NCBI GenBank assembly: GCA_935421135.1
Contig: OW285195.1
Location: 6,610,701 to 6,674,700, forward strand
Source: Bugulina stolonifera
Taxonomy: Eukaryota; Bryozoa; Gymnolaemata; Cheilostomatida; Bugulidae
Reading direction: 5' to 3'
DNA: 64,000 nucleotides
The notes beneath the pieces are model-generated. The model searched no databases. It was not told where the DNA came from and was given only the letters and a program-made list of their open reading frames with translations. Positions 9,752-23,700 of the stretch are shown piece after piece. Made by a program: the position numbers and the translations under genes. Every line of letters starts with the position of its first letter. The first letter of the stretch is position 1.

Positions 9752-12700
9752 ATCCGAACTCAAGGACCATGGAATCAAAGGGGTGGATCATAAACTACTA
9801 AGAGATCTGATACAGGATAATGTAGAACAGAAACTGATAACAGAGGAAATAGAAGGTCTTACAGAGCAGTACGATCTACGTGCAGTCAAGTAAGTACCTT
9901 GTGTAAGTCAAGTCAGTACTTAATGCGAGTCAAGTAAGTACTTAATGTGAGTCAAGTAAGTACTTAATGTAAGTCAAGCAAGTACTTAGTGTAAATCAAG
10001 TAAGTACACGCACAATGTACTCGTATTTGTGCTAGTCGAGTATATTCTTTTGTAAGTTAGGCCAAATATTTATACATATTGTAGAGTACATTGTAAGTCA
10101 ACTCTGCTATGTCTTGTAAGTGTGTTTTATTAATGCAACCACATACATGTACATGTAACTATATTGCCTGTTTTTAAAGCTTAGAGTCACAACCAGCATG
10201 ACTCTGTCACTTCATGTAGACGATATGCAATGTATTTAATGAGTGGAGAGTAAAATAATAATTTAGTAGAGTTAATTACATTTATGAGGCTCAATTCCCA
10301 TGAGGTAAATATATTTGCTATAAGAAAAGTTAATGAAAATCTGATACTTTACTGCATGTGTCCAATACAATGTAGTATTAAATAGACTGCGTCATATGCA
10401 ATACACACATTTGTGTAGTAGCTGAGTTTTTCTCCCTTCCTAGACTGTGACAGTCTAGAGCAACTACTACTTTACACCATATAAATTAGAAGGTGCACTA
10501 GCATTCCGAATAGATTAGTGACACCACTTAGCATATACATGTACGTTGTGCTAACATTGCAGTGGATCATGATAGACACCATTGGTAAAAGTACATGTAA
10601 GCGGCAGACACTCAATTCTGAGTATGTAGGTGGTATTTTATACCACGGTTAGGTGTGTCTTATTTTTATAGTGGTGTGTGAGTTTACCAAGTTCTTACCA
10701 CCACTCTTCAGTCACTGCCTATTATGAACCCAGCGTGAAGCACTGCTACAAAACCGGAACAGACGGTGCTGGTGCTGCCGTTTTTTACCTGCCCCTCCGT
10801 GATGTGGCTGCTCTTGTATCGAAGAGGACAGAGGTGGATCATAATCCTGCATGCGGATGAAATACACCCAGGAGACCGCTATTATTTTAAGTTCTGATCC
10901 GAAGGGACTGAGTGGTCAGCCTAAGCCTGAACAGGTTGCTACTGCCGGGGAATTGAACCCAGGATGTTTGGACTAGAGGCACCATTGGACACATTCTATG
11001 AAGGCCTAAGTGAGGACATCAACATGTAGGTGTACATGTATACAGATAGATCAGAAAATACAAAAGACTAGTAATATAACATAATCAACTATGTAAATTC
11101 CCTCATTTTGACAGCTGGAGACAGCGAATGGTGCACTACCTACACACCAGGAGGATCGTTGGATTCCTCCTCTTTCTGGTCGTGGCAGACATCTGCATAG
11201 TTCTGAGTAACGTCATCATAGACCTAGAGGTCGTTGACCTCAATTTAGAGATTGTCAAAAGTAAGTGTATGTGTACAATGTATAATATCCACATACATGT
11301 ACATGGAGTCTACATACAGGGCGCTGCAATGTATCTGCAAATGTAAGTACATTATATACAGTACAATGTCCAGAGCTGCTACATGTACATTGGATGTCTA
11401 TTTGAGTAGCTCTGTGAAAATTATACTTACGTGTTACAATATACATGTACATGTACATCGTATATGAATTGTTATTGTGTTCACGCAGCAGTAGGCTACT
11501 ACAGTACCCCTCGTGGTTACTAAATATGACCATATACAAATTTAGCTGACGAGTAGCACAGGAATTATGCAGTTGTTGATTATGCAGTTAGACTACCTCA
11601 TGCCATAGTCTATATTCTACTGTTGTAAAGTATTAGTGTGTGATTCATGGATAGCCTTCTTTGCCAGTCAGCAAAGAGAAGTGAAAGTGGCAATAAAAAC
11701 GTCACCTTATTCTGTTTCAAATGCATGTTTGGTGCTTGATAGATGAACTGGAACAGAAAAATTGTGAAGGTCAACTTGGGGTGAATATTTCAGGTAAACA
11801 TACCCGCATTTACTCATAAATTGTGGTGTGATAAAAGTACAGAATGATAATACTTCATTGCCATAAAGCTTAGACATAGCTATGCATGCACACCTACATG
11901 TACACACCACTGATGCTCGAGGCTTAGTATTTTTGGGATCCTTTGGATGGACGTAGGACACAAATAACTGAGGCAATATGGTCGCTCAACCTATACCATT
12001 ATTGCTTAGCCTAAGAAAGTCACCCTTAACTCGTGTGCCTGGTAAGAGTATGGGTTGGCCCCATCCTTTCTGATATATTTGTCAAAAAGTGTTTAAAATT
12101 TCTTGACCTCCACTGTGATTGGACTATGTCTGAAACTTAGGTATTGGACACACTTGCAGTAAATCCACAACTAAATATCAATGCCTGTTGCGCAATACTT
12201 AACCTTGAACTGTTCTTTAGTGCTTTTTGTGTTTGCAGATCAACCACCTCCGCTTTCCCAGCAGAGTAGAACTGGTATTGAGGATTCACACCAGATGAAG
12301 AACAGAATACACAGTTTGGAACATGCCAATGAGATCTTACACTACTTCAGTGTGACAATACTGGCTATATTTGTGGTAGAGGTAAGAGATCTGTGAGTGC
12401 TGACCATGAGAATGAGGCTGCGGAATATAATGAAGTATGCTGCAATATTAAGAGTCTTAGTTTTATCTGATGCTTTGCTTCAGACTGCTACAATTTATTT
12501 GCGTAAGGAAAATAAATACCTACGCAAGTCAAGTGTTCACTTGGGAAAGTCAAATGTGCACTTGGGTAAGTCAGGTAAGTACTTGCGCAAGTCAATTCAA
12601 ATAAACGACAATTTGCTTACAAGTACTGAACAGATACATGATGTACACACACATGCTAGTTCAGAGTCAGAACTGCAGGATCACTGAACACCCATTCAAA

Positions 12701-15700
12701 TGCAGATTGTTTTCATGCATGGGAATGTTATATTATTTTGTTCCGTTATATTCCAACTGACGATATTTTTTTCTTTCAGATATTCTTGAAGCTGATTGGC
12801 TATGGCTTGAAGTTCTTCAAATCCAAATGGGAAGTAAGTACATGTAGATATCTTAGCACAAAATTATGCGAGAAAGATAATAGCCTCACAAAAACAGCGT
12901 TCATTAGAGTGAGTTGTCTTCCCTTAAGGCTTCAAGTTGACAAACAGGATTAGATAATTACTCGATGCACAGCATATCATTCAACAAGCAGCCATATAAT
13001 ATTATGTCGTTGCGTAAATCAGTCCATTAAAAACTTTTTTCGGAATTCTATAGGTTTCATATTTTTTAACAATCAGACAGCTTCTCTAGTCGAATGGATC
13101 ACTAGTACGGTAGTACAATGTATGTACCATTATCTCCTGCTTTAGATGTTAGATGCATTTATGGTAGTAGGCTCTTTCATACTGGATCTGGTCATGTTAA
13201 AAGCTCAGCTTAAGAATGAGTTGGCCAAGACTGTGTTCATTGTTCTCTTTCTGCTATGGAGAATGATGAGAGTGTCCAATGGTACGTATCAATCTCAAAA
13301 TTACCGGTTTTGGTCCAGCTAGCTTTAAACATCAGTACAAATTATTACATGTTCGATAAAAAATGCTAAAAATACATTATGCAAAAAACGTGTAGTTTAC
13401 AAAAATAATGATATCAATACAATCTCCATTTTATTCACATACCCATTAGTTATGTATTTGTGTATAAATAAGTAAATTACCATTATTATTCCAAGCAATC
13501 AGATTCTGCAAAGTACATTTTGTATCTTTCGTAAATACAATTTATTTTGGGTATATAATTGGAGTTGTTTTTCACTTACCAATAATGTGTATTATAATCT
13601 TCATCTTTTGCCGATCTTCCAAAAATATATCTTTCTAGTCTGACTTGTTAGTAGAAGTCCCATTACTTAAAACCATTATTATTAAAATAATACTATGGCT
13701 CTTTTAGCTCTCTCAGTCACTCTGAGAATGAGAAACAAGTTCAGACTCAAGATCCTCAGGAAATCCAAAAAACAGGCTGATGATAAAATCAGGTTAGTAA
13801 TAAGTATTGAATTGAACAGAGTTAGAAATCTGATGTTATGCAGGTTGACTTATCGGCGCTGCCATAGCAATGAGTGATGAGATAAAGGTCAGTCCTAGTT
13901 GGAGCTGTCTTGCTCCCAGTCGATTGTGCCTCCATAAATCAAATTCAAGGCAGCAGCTGCTGCCTGGCATCAAGTTGGAAGAATTACTGCAATGAAATTT
14001 TATAGCTTCTGACTTGAGTGAAAGTTATCCTATTTAATTTTTTGGCCTTGTCATTTCAATATAATAATAGTTTTTGAAGTAGACAATAATATTATTTTTT
14101 TACTGAATCAATGACTAAACAAATCTAAACTACTACTGAGATGCTTATTTGAGAAATAGTGAATGGTTTCTAAAGAACTGCTAGTCTAACTATAACCACA
14201 CTGGGCGTTGTTACAGAGGTATGGAGATTAGACACAGCGACAATGAGGCAGAGATACGACGACTCCGAAATATTGCAAGAAGATATGGGGCAGACGAATC
14301 TGAACTACAAGTGGCTAAAGTATTGAGTAAAACAAGCACTACATCTGCTCAGCCAACTTTAGCTTCATGGGCGGCTCAGACACTCACATTGAATTCACAG
14401 ATGGTTGGGTAAGTAGAGTGGTACATACATGTATGTAAATGTACTGCTCCAATTTGGAATTGTCTTCTCTCTACATGTATTCTGATTATTTTGTTAGCAA
14501 CATTTTTTGCTTTCCAATAAAGCTTTTTCTTGACGTATCCTTATGCATATTATAAATGCAGTGGTTTTATAAAATATTTTTCGCTTAACATGAGCACTTT
14601 AGAAGTTACAGGTTTGTACGTTTCTGGCAAAGACAATACAAATTTGAAAACATTATGTACTTGTACTTTAGTACTTGCAAGAATTATTTCACGACTATGG
14701 TTTATATACAGCTGTCTCTCTGATTCTTGCCTAAACCTGGGTGATCGTCGTCCATCCGCTATAAGTGACCGAACTGTTCATAGACTCGGTTTGAGCTACC
14801 TAGGTGTGAGTGCCGCTGAGCAGGTAAATGCTGTATGTTATGGCAGATACATATTGTGATGAATATTTACGCATGCTAGCTTGAGATCAAAAGTGGATGC
14901 TTAGGTCTGAGGCTATGTGTTACTGTTCTATGTCATCTTTAAATCTTTGGCTATAGATGCAAAGACTGCAAATAATTATAGTATAATCATATAATATACA
15001 TGCAATATATATAATTACTATAAGCATGCATCTTCTTACCACTTCGAGGTACACTATGTTACCACTCCTACATTGAATGTACAATGTACGTTTATACAAT
15101 AATGTACATGTACATGTATGTTATGTACATTTGTAAATTTGTTAATGCTGTCATTAGCAGGAAAACCGAGAGTGAAGTTTGACTTGTACGAACAGCTAAT
15201 ATACAGGTACATTATATGCATTGTAGGAGAGAATGAGAAGACGCTCAGCGAATCTAGAAACGAATGGACGCTTATTCCGACGCAGCCTCCTGGTCGATGA
15301 TAAAGCTGGAGCAATGAAGCCTACTGACTTCACCTCACACAGAATATCACAAAAGGTACATTTTCCATTTTGGTTCAAGTATTGTGTTCATTAAAGTTGT
15401 GTTAAATTCAGCTAATGGCTTGAAGACACTTAGCTCCCATCCCATGGAGAATGGTTTAAGGATAATCAAAAAGTTTTACTCACCAGAAAGCAAAGTTAGT
15501 ATTTGAAAAAAGGCTACAATTTATATGGCTTTTTCAATTAACTACCAGTAAAGTATTAGTTAATAACTTGGCTATCTGTGCCTTCTAAATGTTGTATAAA
15601 CAGTTGTACCTAATAATAATATTATTGTGCTTTTACATCATGAGCACTCAGAAGCTCTTGATTAAAAGTAGCAGTTGTCCTCTCTTAAGATGGAATGAAA

Positions 15701-16072
15701 TTGAGAGAGGACAACTTCTATTTACAATAAATAGCTTATATGAATGCCCATATTTTACAGCCAATAGATGCGAGATCCAACACAGCAGGAAGTGATCAGC
15801 CTAATCTACCAATGACAGACAAAGGAGGTATTTGCCTGTATCCAAAAAGACTCCGTTGTAACTCCAGTAATAGTGCTTGTGAAACCAAAGACTTTGCAAG
15901 ACAGGAAGATCTCTTTTACAAAGAGTACACAAAGAGCATAAATGTCGACAGAGATGGAGTTTCTCCGAGCAATACCGATGATTCAGTATCTACCAGACTG
16001 CTTGGTGGTCAAAACAATGGTGACCGGTCATCAGTTGTACCAGTCATCAACATCTGTGTAGCAGATGACTGA
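9752..16072 (+). CDS. HVCN1: Voltage-gated proton channel Hv1 (5' exon not found)
   Basis: Forms a proton-selective voltage-sensor channel in the membrane. Exons: 9752-9889, 11115-11260, 12239-12381, 12780-12833, 13146-13281, 13708-13792, 14217-14408, 14712-14823, 15227-15355, 15761-16072; all phases agree. The first listed exon opens mid-codon, so at least one upstream exon with the ATG is missing. S1 (FLLFLVVADICIVLSNVIID) has the Asp of the proton selectivity filter. S2 (HYFSVTILAIFVVEIFLK) has the conserved Phe, Glu and Lys. S3 (MLDAFMVVGSFILD) has both Asp. S4 (IVLFLLWRMMRVSN) has two of the usual three Arg: the first is Leu. A helical tail (SDNEAEIRRLRNIARRYGA) fits the Hv1 coiled coil. 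The cytoplasmic tail continues for over 200 residues, much longer than in vertebrate Hv1. Confidence 0.9.
9890..10010 (+). repeat. Intronic minisatellite repeating the splice donor sequence
   Basis: Just after the exon end at 9889 about five imperfect units of GTCAAGTAAGTACTTAATGT follow one another. Each unit repeats the exon-intron junction CAA|GTAAGTA, so the intron starts with several potential donors. The block lies in the first visible intron of the Hv1 gene. The rest of that intron holds the tRNA-like repeat at 10720-11000 and no exon that I can see. Confidence 0.75.
10720..11000 (-). mobile_element. Probable tRNA-derived SINE in Hv1 intron
   Basis: On the minus strand GGGTTCAATTCCCCGG (about 10946-10961) is a good RNA polymerase III B box. 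An A-box-like TGGTGCCTCTAGTCC lies a little upstream in that direction. The rest of the block has a moderate GC content unlike the surrounding intron and lacks introns or a sensible coding frame. Its borders are guesses. Confidence 0.4.
15673..15716. repeat. Micro-hairpin of the AGTTGTC family
   Basis: AGTTGTCCTCTC at 15673-15684 and GAGAGGACAACT at 15705-15716 are exact reverse complements around a 20-bp loop. The right flank TTCTATTTACAATAAATA is shared with the hairpin at 43078-43120. This suggests a dispersed family of very short palindromic elements. It lies in an Hv1 intron. Confidence 0.6.
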
Positions 16073-17769
16073 CATGTTAGTAGATTGATATGTCTGTTTG
16101 ACTGACATTTTAGTATGATTGGCAGATATGTAGCAACAATTCTGGTAGGGTTGTTGGTTGGCATATCTGTTTGACTAACTTCTCGTTTTCGGAAAAGAAT
16201 TACTAAAAATTTCTACGATCCAACCATTCACAAACATCAGAGCAGAATGCCACTGTTGTACATGTAATTTTGAGTTGCCCTATCTTTATTCTCGTACAGC
16301 ATCATAATCTTGTTTTGTTGTCTACAACTAAATGGAAAGTCTTTGGCTGTGATACTCTGCATTATTCCTTATATTGCAAGGAATCCAACTTGGACAGGAA
16401 ATGAGTGTTTTTTATTCCAACCTAGAATATTTGCTGGAGTAACATTCAATATTTATTATTATTATTATTGTCAAGCAATTACGTTTGACACAAATTATTA
16501 TTCCTGTACTTGTATGCATCTGGTATATTTACTGCTTAAGTTGAATGGAAATGCTTCTACAATTAAGCTACAGTTTTGTTAGATGTAGTAAATTGTTGTG
16601 AATAAATATAGGTTTCTAATATAATGTAATATTAGTGTTGGAATTACAAGTAGTGGTCTCAGCCGATCAAACACTGTAGTTGAACAAGAACAGACTAAAT
16701 AAAAATGAGATGTTGAGAAATATAAATGTATATTTTGATATGACTTGTATGAAAACCTAAACAGTGAGAGTGGTAAAATGATCTGTCACATCCAACAAGA
16801 TTGCATAAGTTTTAAAAAATATATAATATTCGAAAATTGTATTATAATAATTGAATATAGACATTGTATTGTGAATTCACCCTTATTCTACATATTATAT
16901 AAAGTACTGTATTGGTGTACAGAGAATATACATGTAGATGCATGAGGTAACACAAATAAGCGAATAAGAGAAATCTGCAACTCATTGTGAGTAATTATAT
17001 TGCATTTGCCTGCCGATAAAATCATTAAAGTTTAATACCCTAAAAGCAGATACATTTTGCGAGTTTTAACTTTTGCGAATTTCGCGAGTGACACACTCGC
17101 AAACAATTTCCATCGCTATTAATATCTGCTTTCAAACTGATTTAAATAATTTCTGGTTTAAACAGACCATACATGCAGCTATATAGCTATATGATACATA
17201 GTTGAATATTTTACAAAGCAGCAAGTATTTGCTATAACATAATTGGTAAGTAGCCTAGAGTAGGAGCTTAATCAGAGGATTTTTTAACAAGCTATGGTAA
17301 TTACTTTACCTCACAGGTGGGCTTACTGCACTATATAGGAGTCACCAGCTGTAGTTTTGTACTGTATGTAAGTGGGGTTTAAATCTGAGTAAACATAGAG
17401 CTTAGCTAAGCTTGGTTTTAATGCTGAAATATGCTTAAACATCAATTTTGGGACTTAAACAAATTTCGCGATAGGCCAAACTCGCTAAATATTTCTATCG
17501 CAAATTGCTCCAGGATTAGCAAACTCGCGAAACTTTCTTCCGCGAAATATTTCTGCTTTTAGGGTATATATAATAAAATTATATGGAATCGTAACTGAAT
17601 GTAAATATTATTTTTAAAACACCAATAAACTGGATCTAAATAAAAGTACCTGTAGCCTTATATAAACAGTAGAGTGTAAAATACAAAACAAACGAGTATA
17701 AAGGTAATTATGATTGCTATAATTCACTGACCTGATTGGCTAATAGTTTGCTACATGAGTGCTGATTGG
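16073..17769. other. Spacer between convergent Hv1 and receptor genes
   Basis: The Hv1 3' region contains an AATAAA at about 16600, a possible polyadenylation signal. The remainder is AT-rich and holds the MITE at 17036-17566; no gene is visible. The two flanking genes converge here. Confidence 0.6.
17036..17566. mobile_element. MITE with TA target duplication and CCCTAAAAGCAGA inverted repeats
   Basis: TACCCTAAAAGCAGA at 17036-17050 and TCTGCTTTTAGGGTA at 17552-17566 are perfect inverted repeats flanked by TA. The terminal portions are further related by GCGAGTTT- and TTCGCGA-type words in inverted orientation. There is no coding capacity. TA duplication with a short CCCT-starting terminus fits a non-autonomous Tc1/mariner-like element. 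Confidence 0.75.
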
Positions 17770-20700
17770 TCACTGGTCAGGCATGTAAAGCTCATTCTCA
17801 ATGAAATCACACTGAGTAGAGTCAGTGTTGAATAGAGTAACTGGTTGCATGTAATCAGTATCATATAGAGCCTCTTTCTCGGTTTCAGCTCTGTTTCCTG
17901 TCTGCTGCACAAACCTCTTATTAGCTTCCCTGAGTAAGTCGGAAAGATCAGTGTCTATTCTGGGCATGCTCTCTAGTGAGTCACTAAGAATCGTTTCCTT
18001 AGCATCACACTTTTGACTAGTGGGAGGAGTTACTGACTTTGTAGAAGGACCTACTGCCTTAGTGGGAGGAGCTACTGCCTTAGTGGGTTGGACTAGTAAT
18101 CTTACTGACTGTTTAGTTGAGGCATTGCGCGGGATCGGTGGAGCCGGATGGTTTGGCATAGAGCCAGATTTCTTCATGTGGCTGGTCCTGAAAATACAGA
18201 AGACTAGGCTATTAAAAAATGGGGAGTCGCCTTCCACTTAGACATGTTTCTACTTAAACCCTGACTCTTTGTCACTCAATTAGTAGGCCACAGTACAGGT
18301 TACTGTAGAATGTGCCGGAAATAAATTTAACAGTCAAAACGGCGCGCAAGTTCTGATATATGAGAGCTCAGCATAAAAAGACGAACAGACAGACAGACAA
18401 ATAACAATGTAGAGCCCTGACCTTGAATGACGCTCCAGAAGTTGATCATCTATACTGTCGACAGACTCGTAAATACCACTAGCCTCACTACTACGACTGT
18501 AGACCATCCCGGGATTTAGGGGTGTAGTAGCACCCCCCTTAGTCAAGTCAGTACAGGGTACACTGTACTCAGGGCTTAGCCCAGGCCCTGCTGGTTCATG
18601 GTAGAAGTGATCATATGTCCCCTTATCGGGGTGTAAACCTGGAAGAAACACAGGCAATAGTGGCATAATATAACATTGCACCAAACATTACTACAAACAC
18701 TGTCATAGACTTATATGTACATGTACATAGTATACTATTGTATTAGTCCTTACATATTTACATGGTTGAACAAAGGCAGATGGGATATACATGTACATGT
18801 AGATATAGACCTAGGCCATGAGCATACTATAGGTTTTAATAATTCCCATACATTAAAATAATATAGCTGCAACTCTGTCAAGAAAACAGGTTCTACTCTA
18901 CCCATGTAAATCCACATTGTTTAGGTACATAATTTATCCTAACAAAAATCGAAACAGAATTCTGAGCATGTGGGGGAGTTGTCTTCTTTGTTTTAAAGAG
19001 AGACGGCTAACCACAAGTTTATACTACCAATACTTCTAGTATTAGGCTAAGTGCTTACGTATAGTGGAGTACTGATTCTCAGGTACAATGTCGTAAGTAG
19101 GGTTACTGTCTCTGTTAAACATATTAAATGCTGCTCCTGTTGATCTCATCGTTCTCTTGTTTTGGCAGCGTCTGCAAGTCGGCAGCATAACGTGGGTCAT
19201 AATAATATAATTATGTACTACTACTGGTTTGTTTAAAAGATAGCAAACCTTAATTCCACAAGTATATTAGATAAATAAAACAATGTAACTGTGCCATATC
19301 TGAAAGTCCTCATGGTACACAGCACTCTGCTTATACATGTTGTATAACAACACTCTCAACGAACCCACTAGAACCAGGTGGTTATTTCACATGCATAAAC
19401 AGGAGTGGATTACTCCATCAAATGAAATATAACTAAACATTGGAGCAAATATTGGCTGCTATACCTGCAGATAAGAGCTGAGACTATGATGCAGATTAAC
19501 AGGAATACAGCAGCAGTACAAGCCCCCACAATGACCTCTAGACCCAGTATTTCACCTGCAAAACATGCATAAAATAAAAATAAAATTGGGTTAAAATTAC
19601 CATACATCATCACTCAGTGACGGGCACTGACGATGGAATTGATGGTACACATACAAGGCTGTAATGGCTGCGCCGAGTTTATTATATTTACAATATACAA
19701 GTGTATATTTATTATATTCATGTACACAAATTATAATTCACATGTTTACAACCTGCAAAAACCTTCCATCGACCAGGAAGTACATTTAAATTCATATATT
19801 CAGAAACATTATTAAATATGAATTTCACAAATCACTGCTATATCACTCTGTGCTTACCTTTTAAAATATCCGCGTCTGATGAGGATGCTGTAGTAGAGGT
19901 GGAAATCGTAGATGTCATTGAGTTCTTCAAATCTTCTGCAGAGGTCAACGCCATCATACAGTGGACTTTCACTCTGCTGCTCTGACCAACTGCAACAGTA
20001 GCAACTTATAACAGCAGACGTATATTAGTCATGCAGACGTACATCAGTCATGCAGACATACATCAGTCATATAGCAGACGTACATCAGTCATACAGACGT
20101 ACATCAGTCACGTACATCTACATGGAGACTTACGTCAGTCACGCAGACGTACATTAGTTATGCAGACATACATCAGTCATACAGACGTATACATCCAGAC
20201 TGGGTTGGGTACCTAAATATTGACTACTAGAATTGTGAGGCATAAATCTAGTTTCAAAATTTCATGAAAACAATCCATAGAGAGCAAGTAGAGTGGCACA
20301 AAACGGTACAAGACCGGACATATTACATCTACTGGTAGGATTCAGGTACTACATAACCAGTTGCGAGTAAACTTTGGCTACACTAAACCGAAAATGAATG
20401 AAGTATTTCGGTTTACCTTGAATGACATACTGAATTATTCATTAGAGTATAAAGTGACTGTCTACCTCACATGTGTTTTACTATACTATATATAGCCCTG
20501 GTCTATCGTTGCCTATCTGCAGTAGGATATACACATGTCTACATGTAGCTCTCACCTGCACTGTAGCGAAGAAGGAACTTGGAATCTCTGCTCCGAGCAG
20601 GTTGATATGTGATATTGATGGATGATTGATATGTAGGTTGGAGATCATTGATACAGCCACCTGATCTTCTTTTATTACAAAGATATCTAGAGCTTTCTCC

Positions 20701-23700
20701 ATCCGAGATCTCTATCTACAATGTACAATTTATATAATGTACATCAAAAATCTGTATAAATTATAGTCATGTACATTGTAGATATATACATGTACATTGT
20801 ACTATGTACATTATTATCTTTAGATGTAAATAGGATTTATCCACCCCTGACCCAACGGCAAAATATCATGGAAAACCATCCTGCAACGATAGTCATAACC
20901 CAAGTGTAAACTTTACTAGTGATGAATAAAACAAAAGATGATGGAAAACAACTGTGGGTGCAGACGACTCTATAAACTATAATTTTATGTGGTAGACTGA
21001 TAAGCTACGAATAGGACCGACTGCTAGTGAATGACTTACCTGCATATGGTAAGTGGACTAACATACTTACATGCTCAGAGTTGGGTATATCCACTAATAG
21101 TAACTGTAGATCTGCGGTGTCAGTTATAGCAGTGACTTGACAAGAGCATATAACTCCTAATAGTTCATTAATTTTAGCCTCAGGCTCTGTTGTACCAGGC
21201 ACAGATGGATAGTCTGGGCTAGAGATATACCCCTCAAATATTGACATTGTCCGAACTGTGTTGTGACAGATACTCAGTCTTTTAAAATCTGTGGAAAGAG
21301 AAGCAAAAAATAGAAATTGTATATTAATTTACATTTGAATATTATCTTTGGTTTAATCACATCAAGTAAGTAGTGGTAGGCCTATTGGTTTGGGAAATGG
21401 GCAGACAACTTGTAACACATGGAGACTGCTACTCTCCTGTAGCTATAGACTTCACTTCTATATAACATAGCAGATATTGTATCAATTTCAGGAAGGGCAG
21501 GTAATTATCCATATAGGCTATTATAATAAATGGTGAATACAGATTTGTCCTCTCCCACAAAATTATACAAACAATGAGGAGATACAATGGAGATGCAGAA
21601 CAGAGTAGTAAATGAGATAGCTCGTGCTCTCTGCCAAATTGCTTGATGACTTTAAAGTACATGCATTATAATAGCTCTTGGTAGAAATAGGTCTAAAGAT
21701 TAAATTTGACAAAAATATTAATTGGTAAATAGTAGTATTCTAACGACTAACTTTATGATACACTGGAATGCTAATCATTATTATTTCCACCAATGAACTT
21801 GCTATAGTGGAAAAATCCGAGTGCAGACAACTCCAATATATCTAACCACACGAAACTTGAATTTACAAAGAAGCTAATTGAGATGACACTATGAATTACA
21901 CGTAGACATGTAATATTTAAGTTCATGTTATTGAGAATTTGAAATAGCTAAATAGAAAACACTTGAGCAGATAACTTTTAGTGTTTTTGTTGCACTCTTG
22001 TTGCATAATATTGCAATTCAGCTAGTAAAATATAAACATACATTGAAACTATAATAAACATTGGCACACATCCAGAAATTAGCTGATTAATTAAGCATAC
22101 AGCAAACTATACTGCTGTGCATCCTATTGTTTACTAATTACTAGTGTGTAACCCAGTGTAACAAAGCCTGGGTACCATGCTGTTTACATGAGGAGGGGCT
22201 AGGGGCTGCCCGAATGGCCATACTTGGTACTAAGTCTATATACACACCATGTAAAAATCATGCTAACAGTGGACCATTGTAAGACAGCAGGTCAAGTGTG
22301 ACTATCAATATGAGTCAGAGTGAGTCAACAGTTAGTAGAGAATAAATCCTTCCATCTTTTAGGCCAAAGTTGTGTACAGGGTCAAGCTGCATAAGGGCCA
22401 GATTAAGGAAGTGTACATTAAATCTATATTGGCCAAGTTCAAGTGGTTTGCTATTGTTTACTATTGTGCAGGGCTAACAACATAATGTTACCTCTATTGC
22501 TAAGACAGCTATGTATTGTTAGTACTATACTAGTGGAACAGGACTAGTGCTATAAACACTTGAAATCTGATACCAATCCTGTTGCAACCCTTGTGTCCAT
22601 ATGTGCAATAACAGTATAGTTTTATATACTACTTACCTACAGTATAGCCTTGATTACTAATAAATTCATATATGCATCATTGCTTTGTAGAAGATATTTA
22701 GACAGAAAAGTTAATTTTCCCTCGTAATTACATAATAGACCTCCGATACCCATCGCTAGGGGAAGAGTTCAGAGTTGTCTGCACCTCACAGGTTATTGGT
22801 ACTATATCATACATTGAGGGCGTACCTTATCACTATGCTGTTGTCACCCCTAGTTCGGACCGTTTCAGTCAAATTTAAAGTTTGGCGAATGGCAGTTCTC
22901 AAATGGACATTTTAGAAGTCGGGATTAATAACTTGTTACGATTTTCCATGATTTACTCATAGTTCCAATTACACTACACCTGGAGATGTCACTAGGTCCA
23001 TTATAAAAAAGCTAAAAAGTGTATTTACAGATGTTTTTTTCAGCTAATTACAAGTAAAGTGACAAAGTTTAGTTTTTGGCAAAAACAAACTAAACCATGT
23101 GATGTTAAATTTAATAGTTCATCAAACCATAACAGATGGAGGATGATGTTTGGGTGAGATGTTTGTATCATTAATCACCATGGTAATGGGATGCTTTTGT
23201 ATGACTCATCATCTATATAGGCATACACACTGCACTGGATTGCACCATGTACTGCAGTGCAGAGAAGAGGTAACCAGACCTGACCCAGTATTAAACTAGG
23301 CCATAAATAAACTGCAGACAAGTGTATCAGTGACAAACATATGCAGAGTGCAAGAGTTGAGACTGCAGAGGTATGGTCATTGAATCAATAGAAGTTGTCT
23401 ACTCTATCCATCTACAATTCAACAGGCCTATCCCCAATCCACCCCTTCAAGAACGCAGTTACTAATATATAATACATAATGATACAGAAGACTATGGGGT
23501 ATTAAAATCTTTATGTCAAGCACAACTAGTGATGTGGTTATTCTGTTAACTATGTGAACTTCAGTGAAGTGTAAAAATAAGCGGAAAAATCTTGATCAGC
23601 AAAGCATGGCGATTTTTATGAGTTTCCTTCTTAGATGTGTGATATCCCCTCCCAGACTAGTGTATAGAAACAGCTGTCATTAGCTACAATCAGTCTATCA

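Noticed and set aside
10678..10860. 60-residue frame in Hv1 intron
   Set aside because: It lies in a tRNA-like repeat, has no motif and does not fit the exon phases.
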